From NCBI GenBank assembly GCA_035549175.1, contig DASZRL010000103.1:1-25680 (forward strand): a DNA stretch of 25,680 nt, in the 5' to 3' direction. Source of the DNA: DASTSN01 sp035549175 (lineage in GTDB: Bacteria > Bacteroidota > Bacteroidia > Chitinophagales > Chitinophagaceae). Positions 16,234 to 23,822 of this stretch are shown piece after piece. The notes beneath the pieces were generated by a model. The model saw only the letters and a list, made by a program, of their open reading frames with translations, ran no database searches and was not told the DNA's origin. The first letter of the stretch is position 1, and every line of letters begins with the position of its first letter. The translations under genes were made by a program, and so were the position numbers.

Positions 16234-16277
16234 GAAAGCCTTTATGACGAAATCATAGGTTTCGTATAAAGGCTTTC
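16234..16277 (+). terminator. Long hairpin ending the SusCD operon
   Basis: GAAAGCCTTTAT (16234-16245) pairs perfectly with ATAAAGGCTTTC (16266-16277), with an inner CGAAA/TTTCG pairing. It starts 12 bases after the susD stop. No T run follows the stem, so it may act as a terminator or as an mRNA 3'-end protector. It also faces the converging - strand unit. Confidence 0.7.
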
Positions 16278-16311
16278 CATTCTGGTACCATCCTAAATCG
16301 TCCCAGGTGCG

Positions 16312-16611
16312 TCAATGTTTGGTGGCATCCACCCTGATATTGGCGAACCCATGTGCACTGATTTCAGCTGCCAACTCGCTGGGAGTATCAATGCTTACAT
16401 CGTCCGGAGTGACCAGGCAGTTCAGGTTGCCATTATTGCAACCAGTCGGATCACTACTCACCACCCAGGCGGAGGCGGAAGTATATTGCGAAGAATTACT
16501 TCCTGTGAACTTGAACTGCGTGGCCAGAAGTCTGGCGTGTCTGGGGGTCGTGAACGAGGCCAGGGCAACTGCCAGCAATAACGCGCCCAGGCCGAACATG
16601 CTTCGTTTCAT
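16312..16611 (-). CDS. DUF6520-type small secreted protein
   Basis: A 99-residue protein with a signal peptide (about 1-20, MKRSMFGLGALLLAVALASF). The mature part is short and carries a two-cysteine pattern typical of DUF6520 proteins: a Trp (49), then SSDPTGCNNGNLNCLV with Cys58 and Cys65. Such proteins are small, exported, and found in Bacteroidota beside MauE/DoxX genes; their function is unknown. The two cysteines could form one disulfide or be a substrate of a thiol-redox system. It is the last gene of the - strand unit, 64 bases after the MauE/DoxX gene, and converges with susD. Confidence 0.7.
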   Translation of the reverse strand: MKRSMFGLGALLLAVALASFTTPRHARLLATQFKFTGSNSSQYTSASAWVVSSDPTGCNNGNLNCLVTPDDVSIDTPSELAAEISAHGFANIRVDATKH

Positions 16612-16675
16612 AGTCTAAAGTTTAATGTGAATAATGGTGCCTACTTTTTTGTACAGGTATTCGGCTTTTCCTGTT

Positions 16676-17140
16676 CTATTGCAATAAAACTCTCGCATCG
16701 TGTTTTGGGGGGCTGACCGATCGAAGGCCGGCGAATGCCACAATCAGGAAAAATCCATTGAAAGCTATATGTTCTTTCCAGCTCATCTGCTGAAGTACCC
16801 CGCCGCAGCTGCAGGGCAATTGCGGAGCAAAGAGTACCATTCCGCACAGGTACACGGTAAACAGCCCCAACAGGACCATGGCAGCCCGAAATCCCCGGTG
16901 CCGGTGTGACGGAACGATCAGCAGCATCGTAATCAACAGTTCAGCCGCCGGCAGCAGAAAGGCCAGCCAGGGCGCCAGGACCCCGATGAGGGGGGAGGTG
17001 CCCAGCACGCTTCGGAAACTGCCATAGGCGAAAAGTTTGCTGAGCGCCGCATAGGTGAACAGCAGGATGAGCAGGGAGGCGGCCGCTTCGGAGATGAATT
17101 TTCGTAGCACAGGTTCAGGTTTTGAATAACAAATATGCAA
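16676..17140 (-). CDS. MauE/DoxX-family redox-associated membrane protein
   Basis: A 154-residue inner-membrane protein with four helices (about 20-38, 52-77, 86-105 and 124-141). A conserved CSCGG motif (110-114, Cys110 and Cys112) sits in the last loop. MauE-like proteins are linked to disulfide formation or thiol transfer in the envelope, and DoxX relatives act in sulfur or quinone redox reactions. In Bacteroidota the CSCGG form is common next to DUF6520 genes, as here. A role in oxidising or delivering thiols to the neighbouring small secreted protein is inference from context. It lies 94 bases after the AraC regulator gene on the same strand and may be its target. Confidence 0.82.
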   Translation of the reverse strand: MHICYSKPEPVLRKFISEAAASLLILLFTYAALSKLFAYGSFRSVLGTSPLIGVLAPWLAFLLPAAELLITMLLIVPSHRHRGFRAAMVLLGLFTVYLCGMVLFAPQLPCSCGGVLQQMSWKEHIAFNGFFLIVAFAGLRSVSPPKHDARVLLQ

Positions 17141-17234
17141 CCGCCAAGGGCCGTTGCGTGTGTATATTCCGGCAATGGTTTCCTGTGTACGGCCGGATGG
17201 GTTCCCTTTTTTAGACCTGTTACGGGGGATAGCC

Positions 17235-18212
17235 CTATCCTTTTTTTCTCAGCTCGGATGGCCCGTACCCGAAGCGGGCTTTAAATCGCCTGATCAGGTG
17301 GGAGTGATCACTGAACCCGCACTGCTGGGCGATGGAGGCGACCGGTTCCTCCGTGGAGGACAGGAGCCGATGGGCCTCCTGCAGGCGCAGTTCCAGCAGA
17401 AAGCGGTGGAACGAACTGTTCAGCTGGCTGCGGAAAAACTGCTTCAGGTAGGTACTGCTTACCCCGAATACCCGGCTGACGCCGTTTATGGTAAGCTTTT
17501 CTTCCAGGTTTTCTTGTAGGTAACGGGTTATCGTTTCCGCGCGGTGCCCGTTGCGCAGCCCGGTGACCTGGTTACGCCGGCGGGCTGCCAGGTAACGCGT
17601 GTAATGCAGCAGCAGGGATTTCATGTGCATTTCCAGGAAGATTTCCCGCTGCGGCGACTCCTCCCGGCAGTCCAGGATCTCCCGGATCCGGCTGCGTACC
17701 GGCCTGGTCAGGGGTGCGGCAGGAGCCCGGAAGCAAAGGGGGTTGCCGGATCTTGCCTGCAGGAGCAGTTCCCGGATGTCGGGGTAGCTGGTATCCAACC
17801 TGTCCAGCCAGTGCAGGGAATACCGCAGCAGTAGACAGGAGTGATCCTGCCTGGCCAGCCGCACGCGGTGCGCGCCGGCCGGGACATACACCAGACTGCA
17901 GGTTGCTTCCCGGAACGAATGGTCCGGGCCCGGAGACCTGCGGTTCAGGAGGAAAGCGCCCTGCATAAGGCAAAGCAGGACCACCACCGGGCCGGGGGAA
18001 TGAACCTCAATCCGACAATCCTGCTGCAGCCCGAACCAGACCTGCTCCAAGCCCAGGCCGTTCCAATCAAATTGCTGAACCAGCCATTCGCCCGCCTCGT
18101 CACGGCCATAGACCTGGTCAGCAAACGGAATGATCCGTTTACGCAGGTGGATCGGCACCGGTCCCCCGGCCGGTGCCGGTCCGGCATGGAATCGTTTGAT
18201 CCGGTAAAGCAT
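17235..18212 (-). CDS. AraC-family transcriptional regulator
   Basis: A 325-residue regulator. The N-terminal part (about 25-165) has cupin-like beta-rich character, as in many ligand-sensing AraC proteins (VVVLLCLMQGAFLLN, TCSLVYVPAGAHRVRL). The C-terminal HTH_18 domain covers about 226-322, with the helices TINGVSRVFGVSSTYLKQFFRSQ (quoted in parts, 241-263) and SIAQQCGFSDHSHLIRRFKARFGYGPSE (293-320). ATG 18212 is chosen over the upstream in-frame ATG 18317: the extra 35 codons run through two identical DNA repeats (18265-18300) and give a repeated PDCET peptide, which signals non-coding DNA. It heads the unit with the MauE/DoxX and DUF6520 genes and probably regulates itself through those repeats. 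Confidence 0.92.
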   Translation of the reverse strand: MLYRIKRFHAGPAPAGGPVPIHLRKRIIPFADQVYGRDEAGEWLVQQFDWNGLGLEQVWFGLQQDCRIEVHSPGPVVVLLCLMQGAFLLNRRSPGPDHSFREATCSLVYVPAGAHRVRLARQDHSCLLLRYSLHWLDRLDTSYPDIRELLLQARSGNPLCFRAPAAPLTRPVRSRIREILDCREESPQREIFLEMHMKSLLLHYTRYLAARRRNQVTGLRNGHRAETITRYLQENLEEKLTINGVSRVFGVSSTYLKQFFRSQLNSSFHRFLLELRLQEAHRLLSSTEEPVASIAQQCGFSDHSHLIRRFKARFGYGPSELRKKG

Positions 18213-18264
18213 AGCCCAAGTTCGCCTGAATGCAGGGCCTAAAAGATTTATCGCGTGACAAATA

Positions 18265-18300
18265 GTTTCGCAATCGGGATTATTTGTTTCGCAATCGGGA
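18265..18300. promoter_or_regulatory. Tandem 15-bp direct repeats, likely AraC operator
   Basis: GTTTCGCAATCGGGA occurs at 18265-18279 and again, identical, at 18286-18300, a period of 21 bp or two helix turns. AraC-family proteins characteristically bind two direct half-sites about 21 bp apart. The pair sits 53 bases upstream of the AraC start codon. Confidence 0.7.
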
Positions 18301-18405
18301 GCGGCCGGGTATTGCAATTGTTGATACTTTTCCGGCTAATGCCCTGAAAATAACGGGTGAAGGATGGTGCAGGAGCCTGGCAGGGTAAAAATGGCATGCG
18401 TTCGT

Positions 18406-19056
18406 TCAGGATGTGCCGGGGTGGACGGAGGCCGCCTCCGCCCCGGCCCGGCGCATCCATTCCACCAGGCCGTAAATGGCCATTACCAACAGGATGATAT
18501 AGTATACACTGGTAAAAACGTAGTGCTTGACGAAATAAAGCGGGATGGAGGCTATATTGGTCGCGATCCACCAGTACCAGCTTTCCACTTTTTTCTTAGT
18601 CATCAGCCACATGCCGGTGTAGGCCGTGGAGGAGGCGAATGCATCGGCCCAGGGGATGGCACCAGGCGCAAAATCACGCTTCAGGTAGGTAAGCAGCAGG
18701 TATATGACCACATAGAAAATGGCAAAGAAGAGAAGCTGGTAGGTCCACCAGCGCCGGTCCGACCAGCGGATCCGGACCACATGCTCCTGCTGTTCGTTGC
18801 GACGCGCCCAGATCACCCAGCCGTAGATGCTCATGATCGTGTAATACAGGTTGACACTGGCCTCTCCCAGCAAACTCCCCTGCAGGCTGAGGTAGACATA
18901 AAAGCTGGTGTTGATCAGCCCGGTCGGGTACACCAGGATATTCTCCTTTCGTGAATACCATACGCTGACGATGCCGGATAAAACAGCCAGGTATTCCAGC
19001 CAGGAGGTCTGTTTCATGCCGTCCAGGAACTGGCGGAGGATCTCGTGAAAACTCAT
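18406..19056 (-). CDS. pnuC: PnuC-family nicotinamide riboside transporter
   Basis: A 216-residue seven-helix inner-membrane protein. Family marks are WYSRKENILVYPTG (33-46), NLYYTIMSIYGWVIW (69-83, with the PnuC W-x-x-W element), a second YGLVEW near the end (195-200) and WYWW (160-163). PnuC proteins pass unphosphorylated vitamin precursors by facilitated diffusion, trapped by a cytoplasmic kinase; the NadR-like kinase at 3289-3840 would suit nicotinamide riboside. Some Bacteroidota PnuC homologues carry thiamine, but no TPP riboswitch was recognised upstream. The start could be the ATG at 19056 or 19059. It lies about 30 bases after the M23 peptidase gene, so they are likely one transcript. 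Confidence 0.88.
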   Translation of the reverse strand: MSFHEILRQFLDGMKQTSWLEYLAVLSGIVSVWYSRKENILVYPTGLINTSFYVYLSLQGSLLGEASVNLYYTIMSIYGWVIWARRNEQQEHVVRIRWSDRRWWTYQLLFFAIFYVVIYLLLTYLKRDFAPGAIPWADAFASSTAYTGMWLMTKKKVESWYWWIATNIASIPLYFVKHYVFTSVYYIILLVMAIYGLVEWMRRAGAEAASVHPGTS

Positions 19057-19085
19057 CATGTACGTGTAAATGTACAGCCCGGAGC

Positions 19086-19685
19086 CTATTCGGAAGGATG
19101 CCGGTACCATTTGAGCGGCCGCAGGTACTGGTTACCCCGGCAGGTCCGGAACCGGGTCGGCACCTGGCTCCAGTGACCCTGGCTGTCGATGTTCCATACC
19201 AGAAAATGCAGGTGGGGGAACGCGGCGTATCCCGTGCGGCCGCTATAGGCAATCACCTGGCCCCTGCGGACCGTATCTCCCAACTGAACCTGTACGCCAT
19301 TGTGCTGCAGATGCCAGTAACCTGCCCGCGTGCCATCCTCGTGCTGGATTACCACAAAATTGCCATCCGGCCGGAACCTCCGGCTCCAGCCCCCCCGCGT
19401 TCCGTCTTCCTTCAGGCGCACCACCACGCCCCCGCGGGCGGCACACACCGGCGTGCCTTTTTTCATCCGGAAGTCCAGGGCGGCCCGCTCCCGGTGTGAA
19501 AAGTGACTGAAATAGCCCTGGACCAGGCAGTGGCTCCTGCCGGCCTGGTAGGGCAGGTCATATACGAAGCTGCTGTCGTCCCGTATCCGGCCTCTCTGCA
19601 GCAAACGGGTTTCGCGCCGAAGTGGATTCTGGCTGACCCGGCAGGCAGCCAGGGTCAGCAACAGCAAAAACAAGCAGGACCGCAT
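19086..19685 (-). CDS. M23-family metallopeptidase lipoprotein
   Basis: A 199-residue envelope peptidase. A lipoprotein signal ends at LAAC (Cys15). The M23 (LytM) domain spans about 57-165: the first zinc ligands are His64 and Asp71 in HRERAALDF, then GYWHLQHNG with His125, and the FPHLHF motif (156-161) with His158 and His160. All metal ligands appear present, so it should be an active peptidoglycan endopeptidase rather than a LytM scaffold. ATG 19685 is chosen because it gives a proper lipoprotein signal; ATG 19703 adds six residues. It precedes pnuC in the same unit without an evident functional link. Confidence 0.85.
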   Translation of the reverse strand: MRSCLFLLLLTLAACRVSQNPLRRETRLLQRGRIRDDSSFVYDLPYQAGRSHCLVQGYFSHFSHRERAALDFRMKKGTPVCAARGGVVVRLKEDGTRGGWSRRFRPDGNFVVIQHEDGTRAGYWHLQHNGVQVQLGDTVRRGQVIAYSGRTGYAAFPHLHFLVWNIDSQGHWSQVPTRFRTCRGNQYLRPLKWYRHPSE

Positions 19686-19890
19686 GGTGTAAATGTAAGG
19701 CACCGGAGGGAAGCGCAGGCCCCGCGCCCGTCCTGGTTCTGAAGGTAGGCAGAACAGATCGGGCCGGTTCCATTTTGCCTGGCTGGATAGCCGCGTCGTA
19801 CGAATCAGGATAAACCTGGAAGCGGAGACAGGATTCCTGCGGATGGTCCCGGTCCGGGCGTAAAAAACCGGGATGCGGAAATAGGGATAC

Positions 19891-20406
19891 TCAGGCCTCG
19901 CACATCTGGCGCAGGTTATTGAGACCGGTGTCGAACTGGTGGTTCAGGTTCTTGTTGATCAGCGGGCCCATGAGACGGGCGATGGGCCAGGGCAGCTTTC
20001 CGTTATTCTGCCAGGTTACCTTGGTTTCGTCCTCGCTCCAGGGTTCGAACAGCCAGTTGTCATTAGCCAGGCTCTTCCAGGGCTTTATAAATTCCAGCAG
20101 GAATTGAATTGATTTTGCATCTATGCTTTTAAGGGTCAGGCTGCCTATCCCGATCTTTTTTCCCTTCCAGCTGTACTGGTGGCCTGGCGTCCGTGGTGCC
20201 CCGGTGATCTCCTGCTTCGCGGTAGGGTCCATCTGCTGCCAGGGATTCCATTTCGCATAATGGTTCAGGTCGCCGACTTTTTCCATTACCTCGGACACGG
20301 GCTTTTTGATGATGAAGGTCTTTTCGATATGGTAGGTGCCGGGGAGAAGGGCTGCGACCACCAGCAGGCAAATGATCAGTCCCAGGAAGATGTAAACAAA
20401 AATCAT
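19891..20406 (-). CDS. Membrane-anchored SRPBCC (START/polyketide-cyclase-like) protein
   Basis: A 171-residue protein with one N-terminal membrane helix (about 2-22, FVYIFLGLIICLLVVAALLP) and an SRPBCC domain in the rest. Visible are the EKTFIIKKPVSEVMEKVGDLNHYAKWNPW stretch (28-56, quoted for its family pattern of a strand, a helix and W-N-P-W), KGKKIGIGSLTL, and a long C-terminal helix (about 139-170). The fold binds hydrophobic ligands, but the ligand is unknown. ATG 20406 is chosen: the upstream extension crosses the Nfu terminator hairpin and is not coding. It stands alone between two non-coding stretches. Confidence 0.82.
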   Translation of the reverse strand: MIFVYIFLGLIICLLVVAALLPGTYHIEKTFIIKKPVSEVMEKVGDLNHYAKWNPWQQMDPTAKQEITGAPRTPGHQYSWKGKKIGIGSLTLKSIDAKSIQFLLEFIKPWKSLANDNWLFEPWSEDETKVTWQNNGKLPWPIARLMGPLINKNLNHQFDTGLNNLRQMCEA

Positions 20407-20461
20407 GAAGCGGGCTATTTCCCGAAAATTACTCAATGCCTTTGGGGATGTCAAGCCATTG

Positions 20462-20492
20462 AAAAAATAAAAGGCGCCCGGAAGGAGCGCCT
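20462..20492 (-). terminator. Rho-independent terminator after the Nfu gene
   Basis: Read on the - strand, AGGCGC (20492-20487) pairs with GCGCCT (20477-20472) around a 9-base loop and is followed by TTTTATTTTTT. It lies 27 bases after the Nfu stop. Confidence 0.88.
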
Positions 20493-20519
20493 GAAAAAAT
20501 ATCACGCTGATCAGGAAGA

Positions 20520-21116
20520 TTATTCTGCTTCTGCCACGACTTCCCGGACTTCCGGGATCATGCGCTTCATCATGCCTTCAATACCTGCTTTCAGGGTAAT
20601 CATGGAGGAAGGGCAGCCGCTGCAGCTTCCCTGCAGCATCAGGTTGACCACGCCTTCGTCGTAACTTTTGAACTGGATGGCTCCGCCGTCCATCTCCACG
20701 GCCGGCCGGACATAATTGTCCAGCAGCTCCTTGATGCGCTTGACCACGTCGCTGTCGTCGGCACTGACCAGGTTGCTGCTTTCCGGCTTGATGACGGCAA
20801 CCTCGTCCTCGTTGATGACCGTTTTACCCTCTTCCAGGTATTCCTTCAGGAACTGCCGGATCGTTGCATTCACATCGTTCCAGTCCGTTTCCGGGGTCTT
20901 GGTCAGCGTCACAAAATTGCTGGCGACAAACACGGACTTGATAAAGGGGAAGCCGAAAAGCTCCACCGCGAGGGGGGAGGGTTTCGCACTTTCCATATCC
21001 GGGAAATCAATGCTTTTGCCGGGGTACAGGAGCTTGTTGGCCACAAACTTCATGGTCTCCGGGTTCGGCGTCATTTCCGTATAGATGCTGATAATGGGAT
21101 TGCCGGTCTTGATCAT
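20520..21116 (-). CDS. NifU/Nfu-type iron-sulfur scaffold or carrier protein
   Basis: A 198-residue protein with the two-domain NFU1 layout. The N-terminal Nfu_N domain (about 9-95) opens with IYTEMTPNPETMKFV (11-25) and includes SPLAVELFGFPFIKSVFVASNFVTL. The C-terminal NifU domain (about 124-194) has AVEMDGGAIQF and the cluster-binding motif CSGC (165-168). Such proteins carry assembled Fe-S clusters to target enzymes. ATG 21116 is chosen because family members start just before this point; a longer frame to 21263 would run into the membrane-protein gene. It carries its own terminator and is a conserved housekeeping gene. Confidence 0.95.
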   Translation of the reverse strand: MIKTGNPIISIYTEMTPNPETMKFVANKLLYPGKSIDFPDMESAKPSPLAVELFGFPFIKSVFVASNFVTLTKTPETDWNDVNATIRQFLKEYLEEGKTVINEDEVAVIKPESSNLVSADDSDVVKRIKELLDNYVRPAVEMDGGAIQFKSYDEGVVNLMLQGSCSGCPSSMITLKAGIEGMMKRMIPEVREVVAEAE

Positions 21117-21204
21117 ATGCTGACGCAGTTTAGTGTGCAAAAATAACGAATAATGACCGTGGATGTTTACGAATACCGGAATCCCCGCCTCAAATTTCAG
21201 GGGT

Positions 21205-21861
21205 TCACTCGGCTGCGTCCATTTCGGCAATTTGCTCTCTAAGTCGTTGAATATGATTCCCATAAAGCCTGGATGCCCACCAGCGGTTGAGCTGGTAGAC
21301 CAGCCAGCCCAGGATGCCCAGTCCCAGTATGATGGACCCGGTCAGCCCATAGGTTCCCCGGCCGGCCAGAGCCTGCCCCAGGATCCGGTGCCCTGCCTCC
21401 GGCAGGCGGTAGAGAAAAAACAGGCCCAGCAACCCGGACACCAGGGGGACCAGGACCGCTCCGGCAACAACCGAAAACCGGATATAGTTTTCCAGATAAT
21501 GCAGACGGCGCTGCAGGCTTTCCCTGACCTGGCAGGCCGGGCAGGCCATGGCGGCCAGCAACCGGTACTTGCCTGTATAATAGGCTGCCAGGAGCACCAA
21601 CAGACCCAGGTAGAGCCAGGCTACCTGGATAAACCAACCCCCGAAGGCTATAAAATAGTAGGCGGCGACCGCGCCCAGTAACAGGACCGAGCTGGCCAGT
21701 TCAGCCAGCACGATCCGTTTCATCCGGGCCACGGGCCCCCGGGACGCGCTGGAGAGAAGCGGGGCCGGAGTGACCCGTTCCGGCCCTTCCGGTTTTACGT
21801 TGGCCGGTATTTCCAGGTACCCGGAGGCCTGCCACGCGGCTTTGAGTTCTTCAAGTTCCAT
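21205..21861 (-). CDS. Four-helix membrane protein overlapping ECF sigma gene 3
   Basis: A 218-residue protein with no named family that I can assign firmly. A soluble N-terminus (MELEELKAAWQ, then to about 50) precedes four membrane helices at about 52-72, 77-96, 129-150 and 174-191. A cytosolic or periplasmic loop between helices 2 and 3 carries CPAC (107-110) and a basic amphipathic stretch. The C-terminus is a charged helix (about 195-217). Its start overlaps the sigma factor gene by 11 bases (21851-21861), so the two are co-translated. Proteins of this shape next to ECF sigma genes in Bacteroidota are common; an anti-sigma-like role is possible but unproven. The N-terminal 50 residues would be the sigma-facing part. 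Confidence 0.75.
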   Translation of the reverse strand: MELEELKAAWQASGYLEIPANVKPEGPERVTPAPLLSSASRGPVARMKRIVLAELASSVLLLGAVAAYYFIAFGGWFIQVAWLYLGLLVLLAAYYTGKYRLLAAMACPACQVRESLQRRLHYLENYIRFSVVAGAVLVPLVSGLLGLFFLYRLPEAGHRILGQALAGRGTYGLTGSIILGLGILGWLVYQLNRWWASRLYGNHIQRLREQIAEMDAAE

Positions 21862-22351
21862 GTTCTGGTGTTTTGGTGAGGTTCCGGAGCTTTTCGCGGA
21901 TCCGGTTCATTTTTACCCGCAGATGGTTCTGGCTCATGCCCAGTACGGCTTCCATTTCTTCATAGCTGTGCTGCTCCAGGTAAAGCAGCACGATGGCCTT
22001 GTCAATATCGCTGAGCCGACGGATGGCTTCCTGCAGCAGGCGGGTCTGTTCCCGCATACGGGCCGTTTCCTCGCTGTCGGCCGGTTCCTCTTCCAGGTCT
22101 TCCAGCCGGGTGGTTCGAACCCGGTTACGGCTACGCCGTAAATCCGTGATGGCCGTGTTCAGGGCAACCCGGTACATCCAGGTAGACACCTGGGATTGCT
22201 GGCGGAATCCGGGCAGGGAGCGCCACAATTGCAGGACGATCTCCTGGTAGAGATCCTGACGGTCCTGCGGGTTATCGCAATAGAGGCGACAAACCTTGCG
22301 GATCAGGCCGCCGTGACGGTCCACGAGTTCCAAAAATTCCTGCTGGGTCAT
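21851..22351 (-). CDS. ECF-type RNA polymerase sigma factor (3)
   Basis: A 166-residue sigma factor. Region 2 (about 9-76) has the DRQDLYQEIVLQLWRSLPGF core-binding segment (30-49) and STWMYRVALNTAITDLRR (56-73). Region 4 (about 102-157) has SDIDKAIVLLYLEQHSYEEMEAVLGMSQNHLRVKMNRIREKL (quoted in parts, 114-155) including the helix-turn-helix. ATG 22351 is chosen; the frame also opens at TTG 22363, four codons earlier, which is less likely. Its 3' end overlaps the four-helix membrane protein gene by 11 bases. It diverges from the ArsC-like gene at 22426 across 74 bases. Confidence 0.93.
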   Translation of the reverse strand: MTQQEFLELVDRHGGLIRKVCRLYCDNPQDRQDLYQEIVLQLWRSLPGFRQQSQVSTWMYRVALNTAITDLRRSRNRVRTTRLEDLEEEPADSEETARMREQTRLLQEAIRRLSDIDKAIVLLYLEQHSYEEMEAVLGMSQNHLRVKMNRIREKLRNLTKTPEHGT

Positions 22352-22425
22352 TGTACCTTGCAAGCGAACATTCCGGGTAAGTCGGATGTTGCCTGAATCT
22401 GTTACAAGTTAAACGGAGTTTTTTC

Positions 22426-22779
22426 ATGAAGAAAGTCTATTACCTCGGCAGTTGTTCCACCTGCCAGACCCTGCTTGAGGAGACAGGCCTGGCCAAAAAA
22501 GGATTTGTGCTCCAGGATATCAAGACCGACCGCATCACCGCGGACCAGCTGGAGGAGATGAAAAGGCGCACCGGCAGTTATGAAGCGCTTTTCAGCCGCC
22601 GCGCCCTTAAGTACAAGGAACTGGGTCTGAAAGACCGGCAGCTGGGGGAATCGGATTACCGTGACCTGATCCTGCAGGAATATACCTTCCTGAAACGGCC
22701 CGTGGTGCTGTTGCGGGACCGAATCTTCGTAGGAAGCGACAAGAAAACGGTCGCCGCGCTGAAGGAAGCGATCCAATAG
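22426..22779 (+). CDS. ArsC/Spx/YffB-family thioredoxin-fold protein
   Basis: A 117-residue protein of the arsenate reductase family. The N-terminal active-site motif is GSCSTCQTLLEE (8-19), with Cys10 and Cys13 in a CxxC, as in YffB/Spx relatives; classical glutaredoxin-linked ArsC has a single catalytic Cys in a CGTS context. The FLKRPVVLL strand (88-96, Arg91-Pro92) is the conserved ArsC substrate-side element, and GSDKKTVAAL (103-112) is the usual C-terminal stretch. It may reduce arsenate or, more likely given no ars genes nearby, act as a general thiol protein. GGAG sits eight bases before the ATG. Confidence 0.88.
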   Translation: MKKVYYLGSCSTCQTLLEETGLAKKGFVLQDIKTDRITADQLEEMKRRTGSYEALFSRRALKYKELGLKDRQLGESDYRDLILQEYTFLKRPVVLLRDRIFVGSDKKTVAALKEAIQ

Positions 22780-22826
22780 CCGGCTGTACCGGGCGGGCCG
22801 GGTCACAAGGGGCCTTCGCAGACAAA

Positions 22827-22854
22827 ACAGCCACTGAAACGAGTCAGCGGCTGT
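22827..22854 (-). terminator. Terminator hairpin overlapping the beta-barrel gene stop
   Basis: Read on the - strand, ACAGCC (22854-22849) pairs with GGCTGT (22832-22827), with an inner CTGA/TCAG pairing and one mismatch, followed by TTTTGTC. The hairpin includes the stop codon of the 22844-23740 gene. Confidence 0.7.
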
Positions 22855-23740
22855 GGTTGGTTGGCACCGTCCAAAAATCGATGCAGTATTTTCGAAAGCT
22901 GTATTTCACGCCGGCTGTTACGTAAAGGAGGTTCTTACCCCGCTCCGCACCCCCGGGGCTTTGTGCGGCTGTCAATAGGTTTTCTGGCAAAACATATGCC
23001 GGACTTACCAGGAACTGGAAGTGACCGGTCGCCAGCACCACTGATGTGGAAAACTCCCAGGAAAGGATCGCGAACCGGCCTGATTCCTGGGTCACGGGTT
23101 GAACCGTTCCGGGAAACAGCAGGAATCCACCCGTCTTTCGGTAATAGGTACTGGCAAATTGCTGGGTCCCGGTATACAGGTACGCGGAAGGAACCAGGGC
23201 AAGCACCCGGTTACCCGGCAGGATGAAGCGGAACCGGTGGTCGAGTCCGGCCTTGGCACCCAGGTCGGTGCGGTCGCTGAATTTCAGGTCAGCGCCGGCC
23301 GTCAGGTCCACTACCGGGTTCAGCCAGGTTAGCTCCGCACTCAGCTGTTCTTTCAGGGCTGCCTGTACCAGCTGGCTGCTTTCCCGGTAAAAGGGTTTGA
23401 CGAGGTAGAAATGGCCGGCGAATTTGTCGCGGTGGTTGCACTGAAAACCGGCAGTCGTTACCGTACCCGCGTACTGCAGGGAGGCGGTGGCGTTATGGAT
23501 GAATACGGGAGCGGCGTTGATATAAAACTGCCTGGTCAGCCAGAGCTCTGCCAGGGCGAAGGCTCCGCTGCTTTGCAGGCTGTCCGTGCGGCCGTAATAA
23601 TTGAGTCCCGAATGATAGTAGAGGCCCAACTTTACCTGGGGCTTGAAGCCTGCCTGGGTTTCCTGCTGGGCCTTCAGCGGGCCCCAACCCGTAAGCAGGC
23701 AAAGGGCGGCCAGGATCCTTCCGGGGCAGATGGATTTCAT
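22844..23740 (-). CDS. Putative outer-membrane beta-barrel protein
   Basis: A 298-residue exported protein, not recognised as a named family. A signal peptide (about 1-24, ending GPLKAQ) is followed by alternating polar/aromatic strands typical of outer-membrane barrels: VKLGLYYHSGLNYYG, LAELWLTRQFYINAAPVF, FAGHFYLVKPFYRE, HRFRFILPGNRVLALVPSAYLYTG, FAILSWEFSTSVVLATGHFQFLVSPAYV and LLYVTAGVKYSFRKY (quoted in parts). The sequence ends past a V-x-Y-S-F strand with a short tail. Single-gene transcription is likely: a terminator lies upstream (for the preceding gene) and another overlaps its stop. It may serve the low-complexity secreted protein encoded just upstream, but this is only a positional guess. 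Confidence 0.7.
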   Translation of the reverse strand: MKSICPGRILAALCLLTGWGPLKAQQETQAGFKPQVKLGLYYHSGLNYYGRTDSLQSSGAFALAELWLTRQFYINAAPVFIHNATASLQYAGTVTTAGFQCNHRDKFAGHFYLVKPFYRESSQLVQAALKEQLSAELTWLNPVVDLTAGADLKFSDRTDLGAKAGLDHRFRFILPGNRVLALVPSAYLYTGTQQFASTYYRKTGGFLLFPGTVQPVTQESGRFAILSWEFSTSVVLATGHFQFLVSPAYVLPENLLTAAQSPGGAERGKNLLYVTAGVKYSFRKYCIDFWTVPTNHSR

Positions 23741-23764
23741 GCCAGATCGGGTTTAAGGGAAAAG

Positions 23765-23794
23765 ATGCCCCCGCATCCGGGATGCGAGGGGCAT
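23765..23794 (-). terminator. Hairpin terminator after the low-complexity secreted gene
   Basis: ATGCCCC (23765-23771) pairs with GGGGCAT (23788-23794), with a perfect inner GCATCC/GGATGC stem, and the - strand side is followed by CTTTTCCC. It lies 29 bases after the stop of the - strand gene at 23823. Confidence 0.75.
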
Positions 23795-23822
23795 GATATA
23801 TGGAGATGTTACGGATTACCGC

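Noticed and set aside
18213..18317. N-terminal extension of the AraC regulator to the ATG at 18317
   Set aside because: It translates two copies of a DNA direct repeat and looks like operator DNA, not protein.
19847..19874. CCCGGT...ACCGGG hairpin downstream of the SRPBCC gene as a terminator
   Set aside because: The stem has six pairs with a large loop and no T run after it on the relevant strand.
20407..20505. N-terminal extension of the SRPBCC protein
   Set aside because: It runs through the Nfu terminator hairpin; the ATG at 20406 gives a normal membrane anchor.
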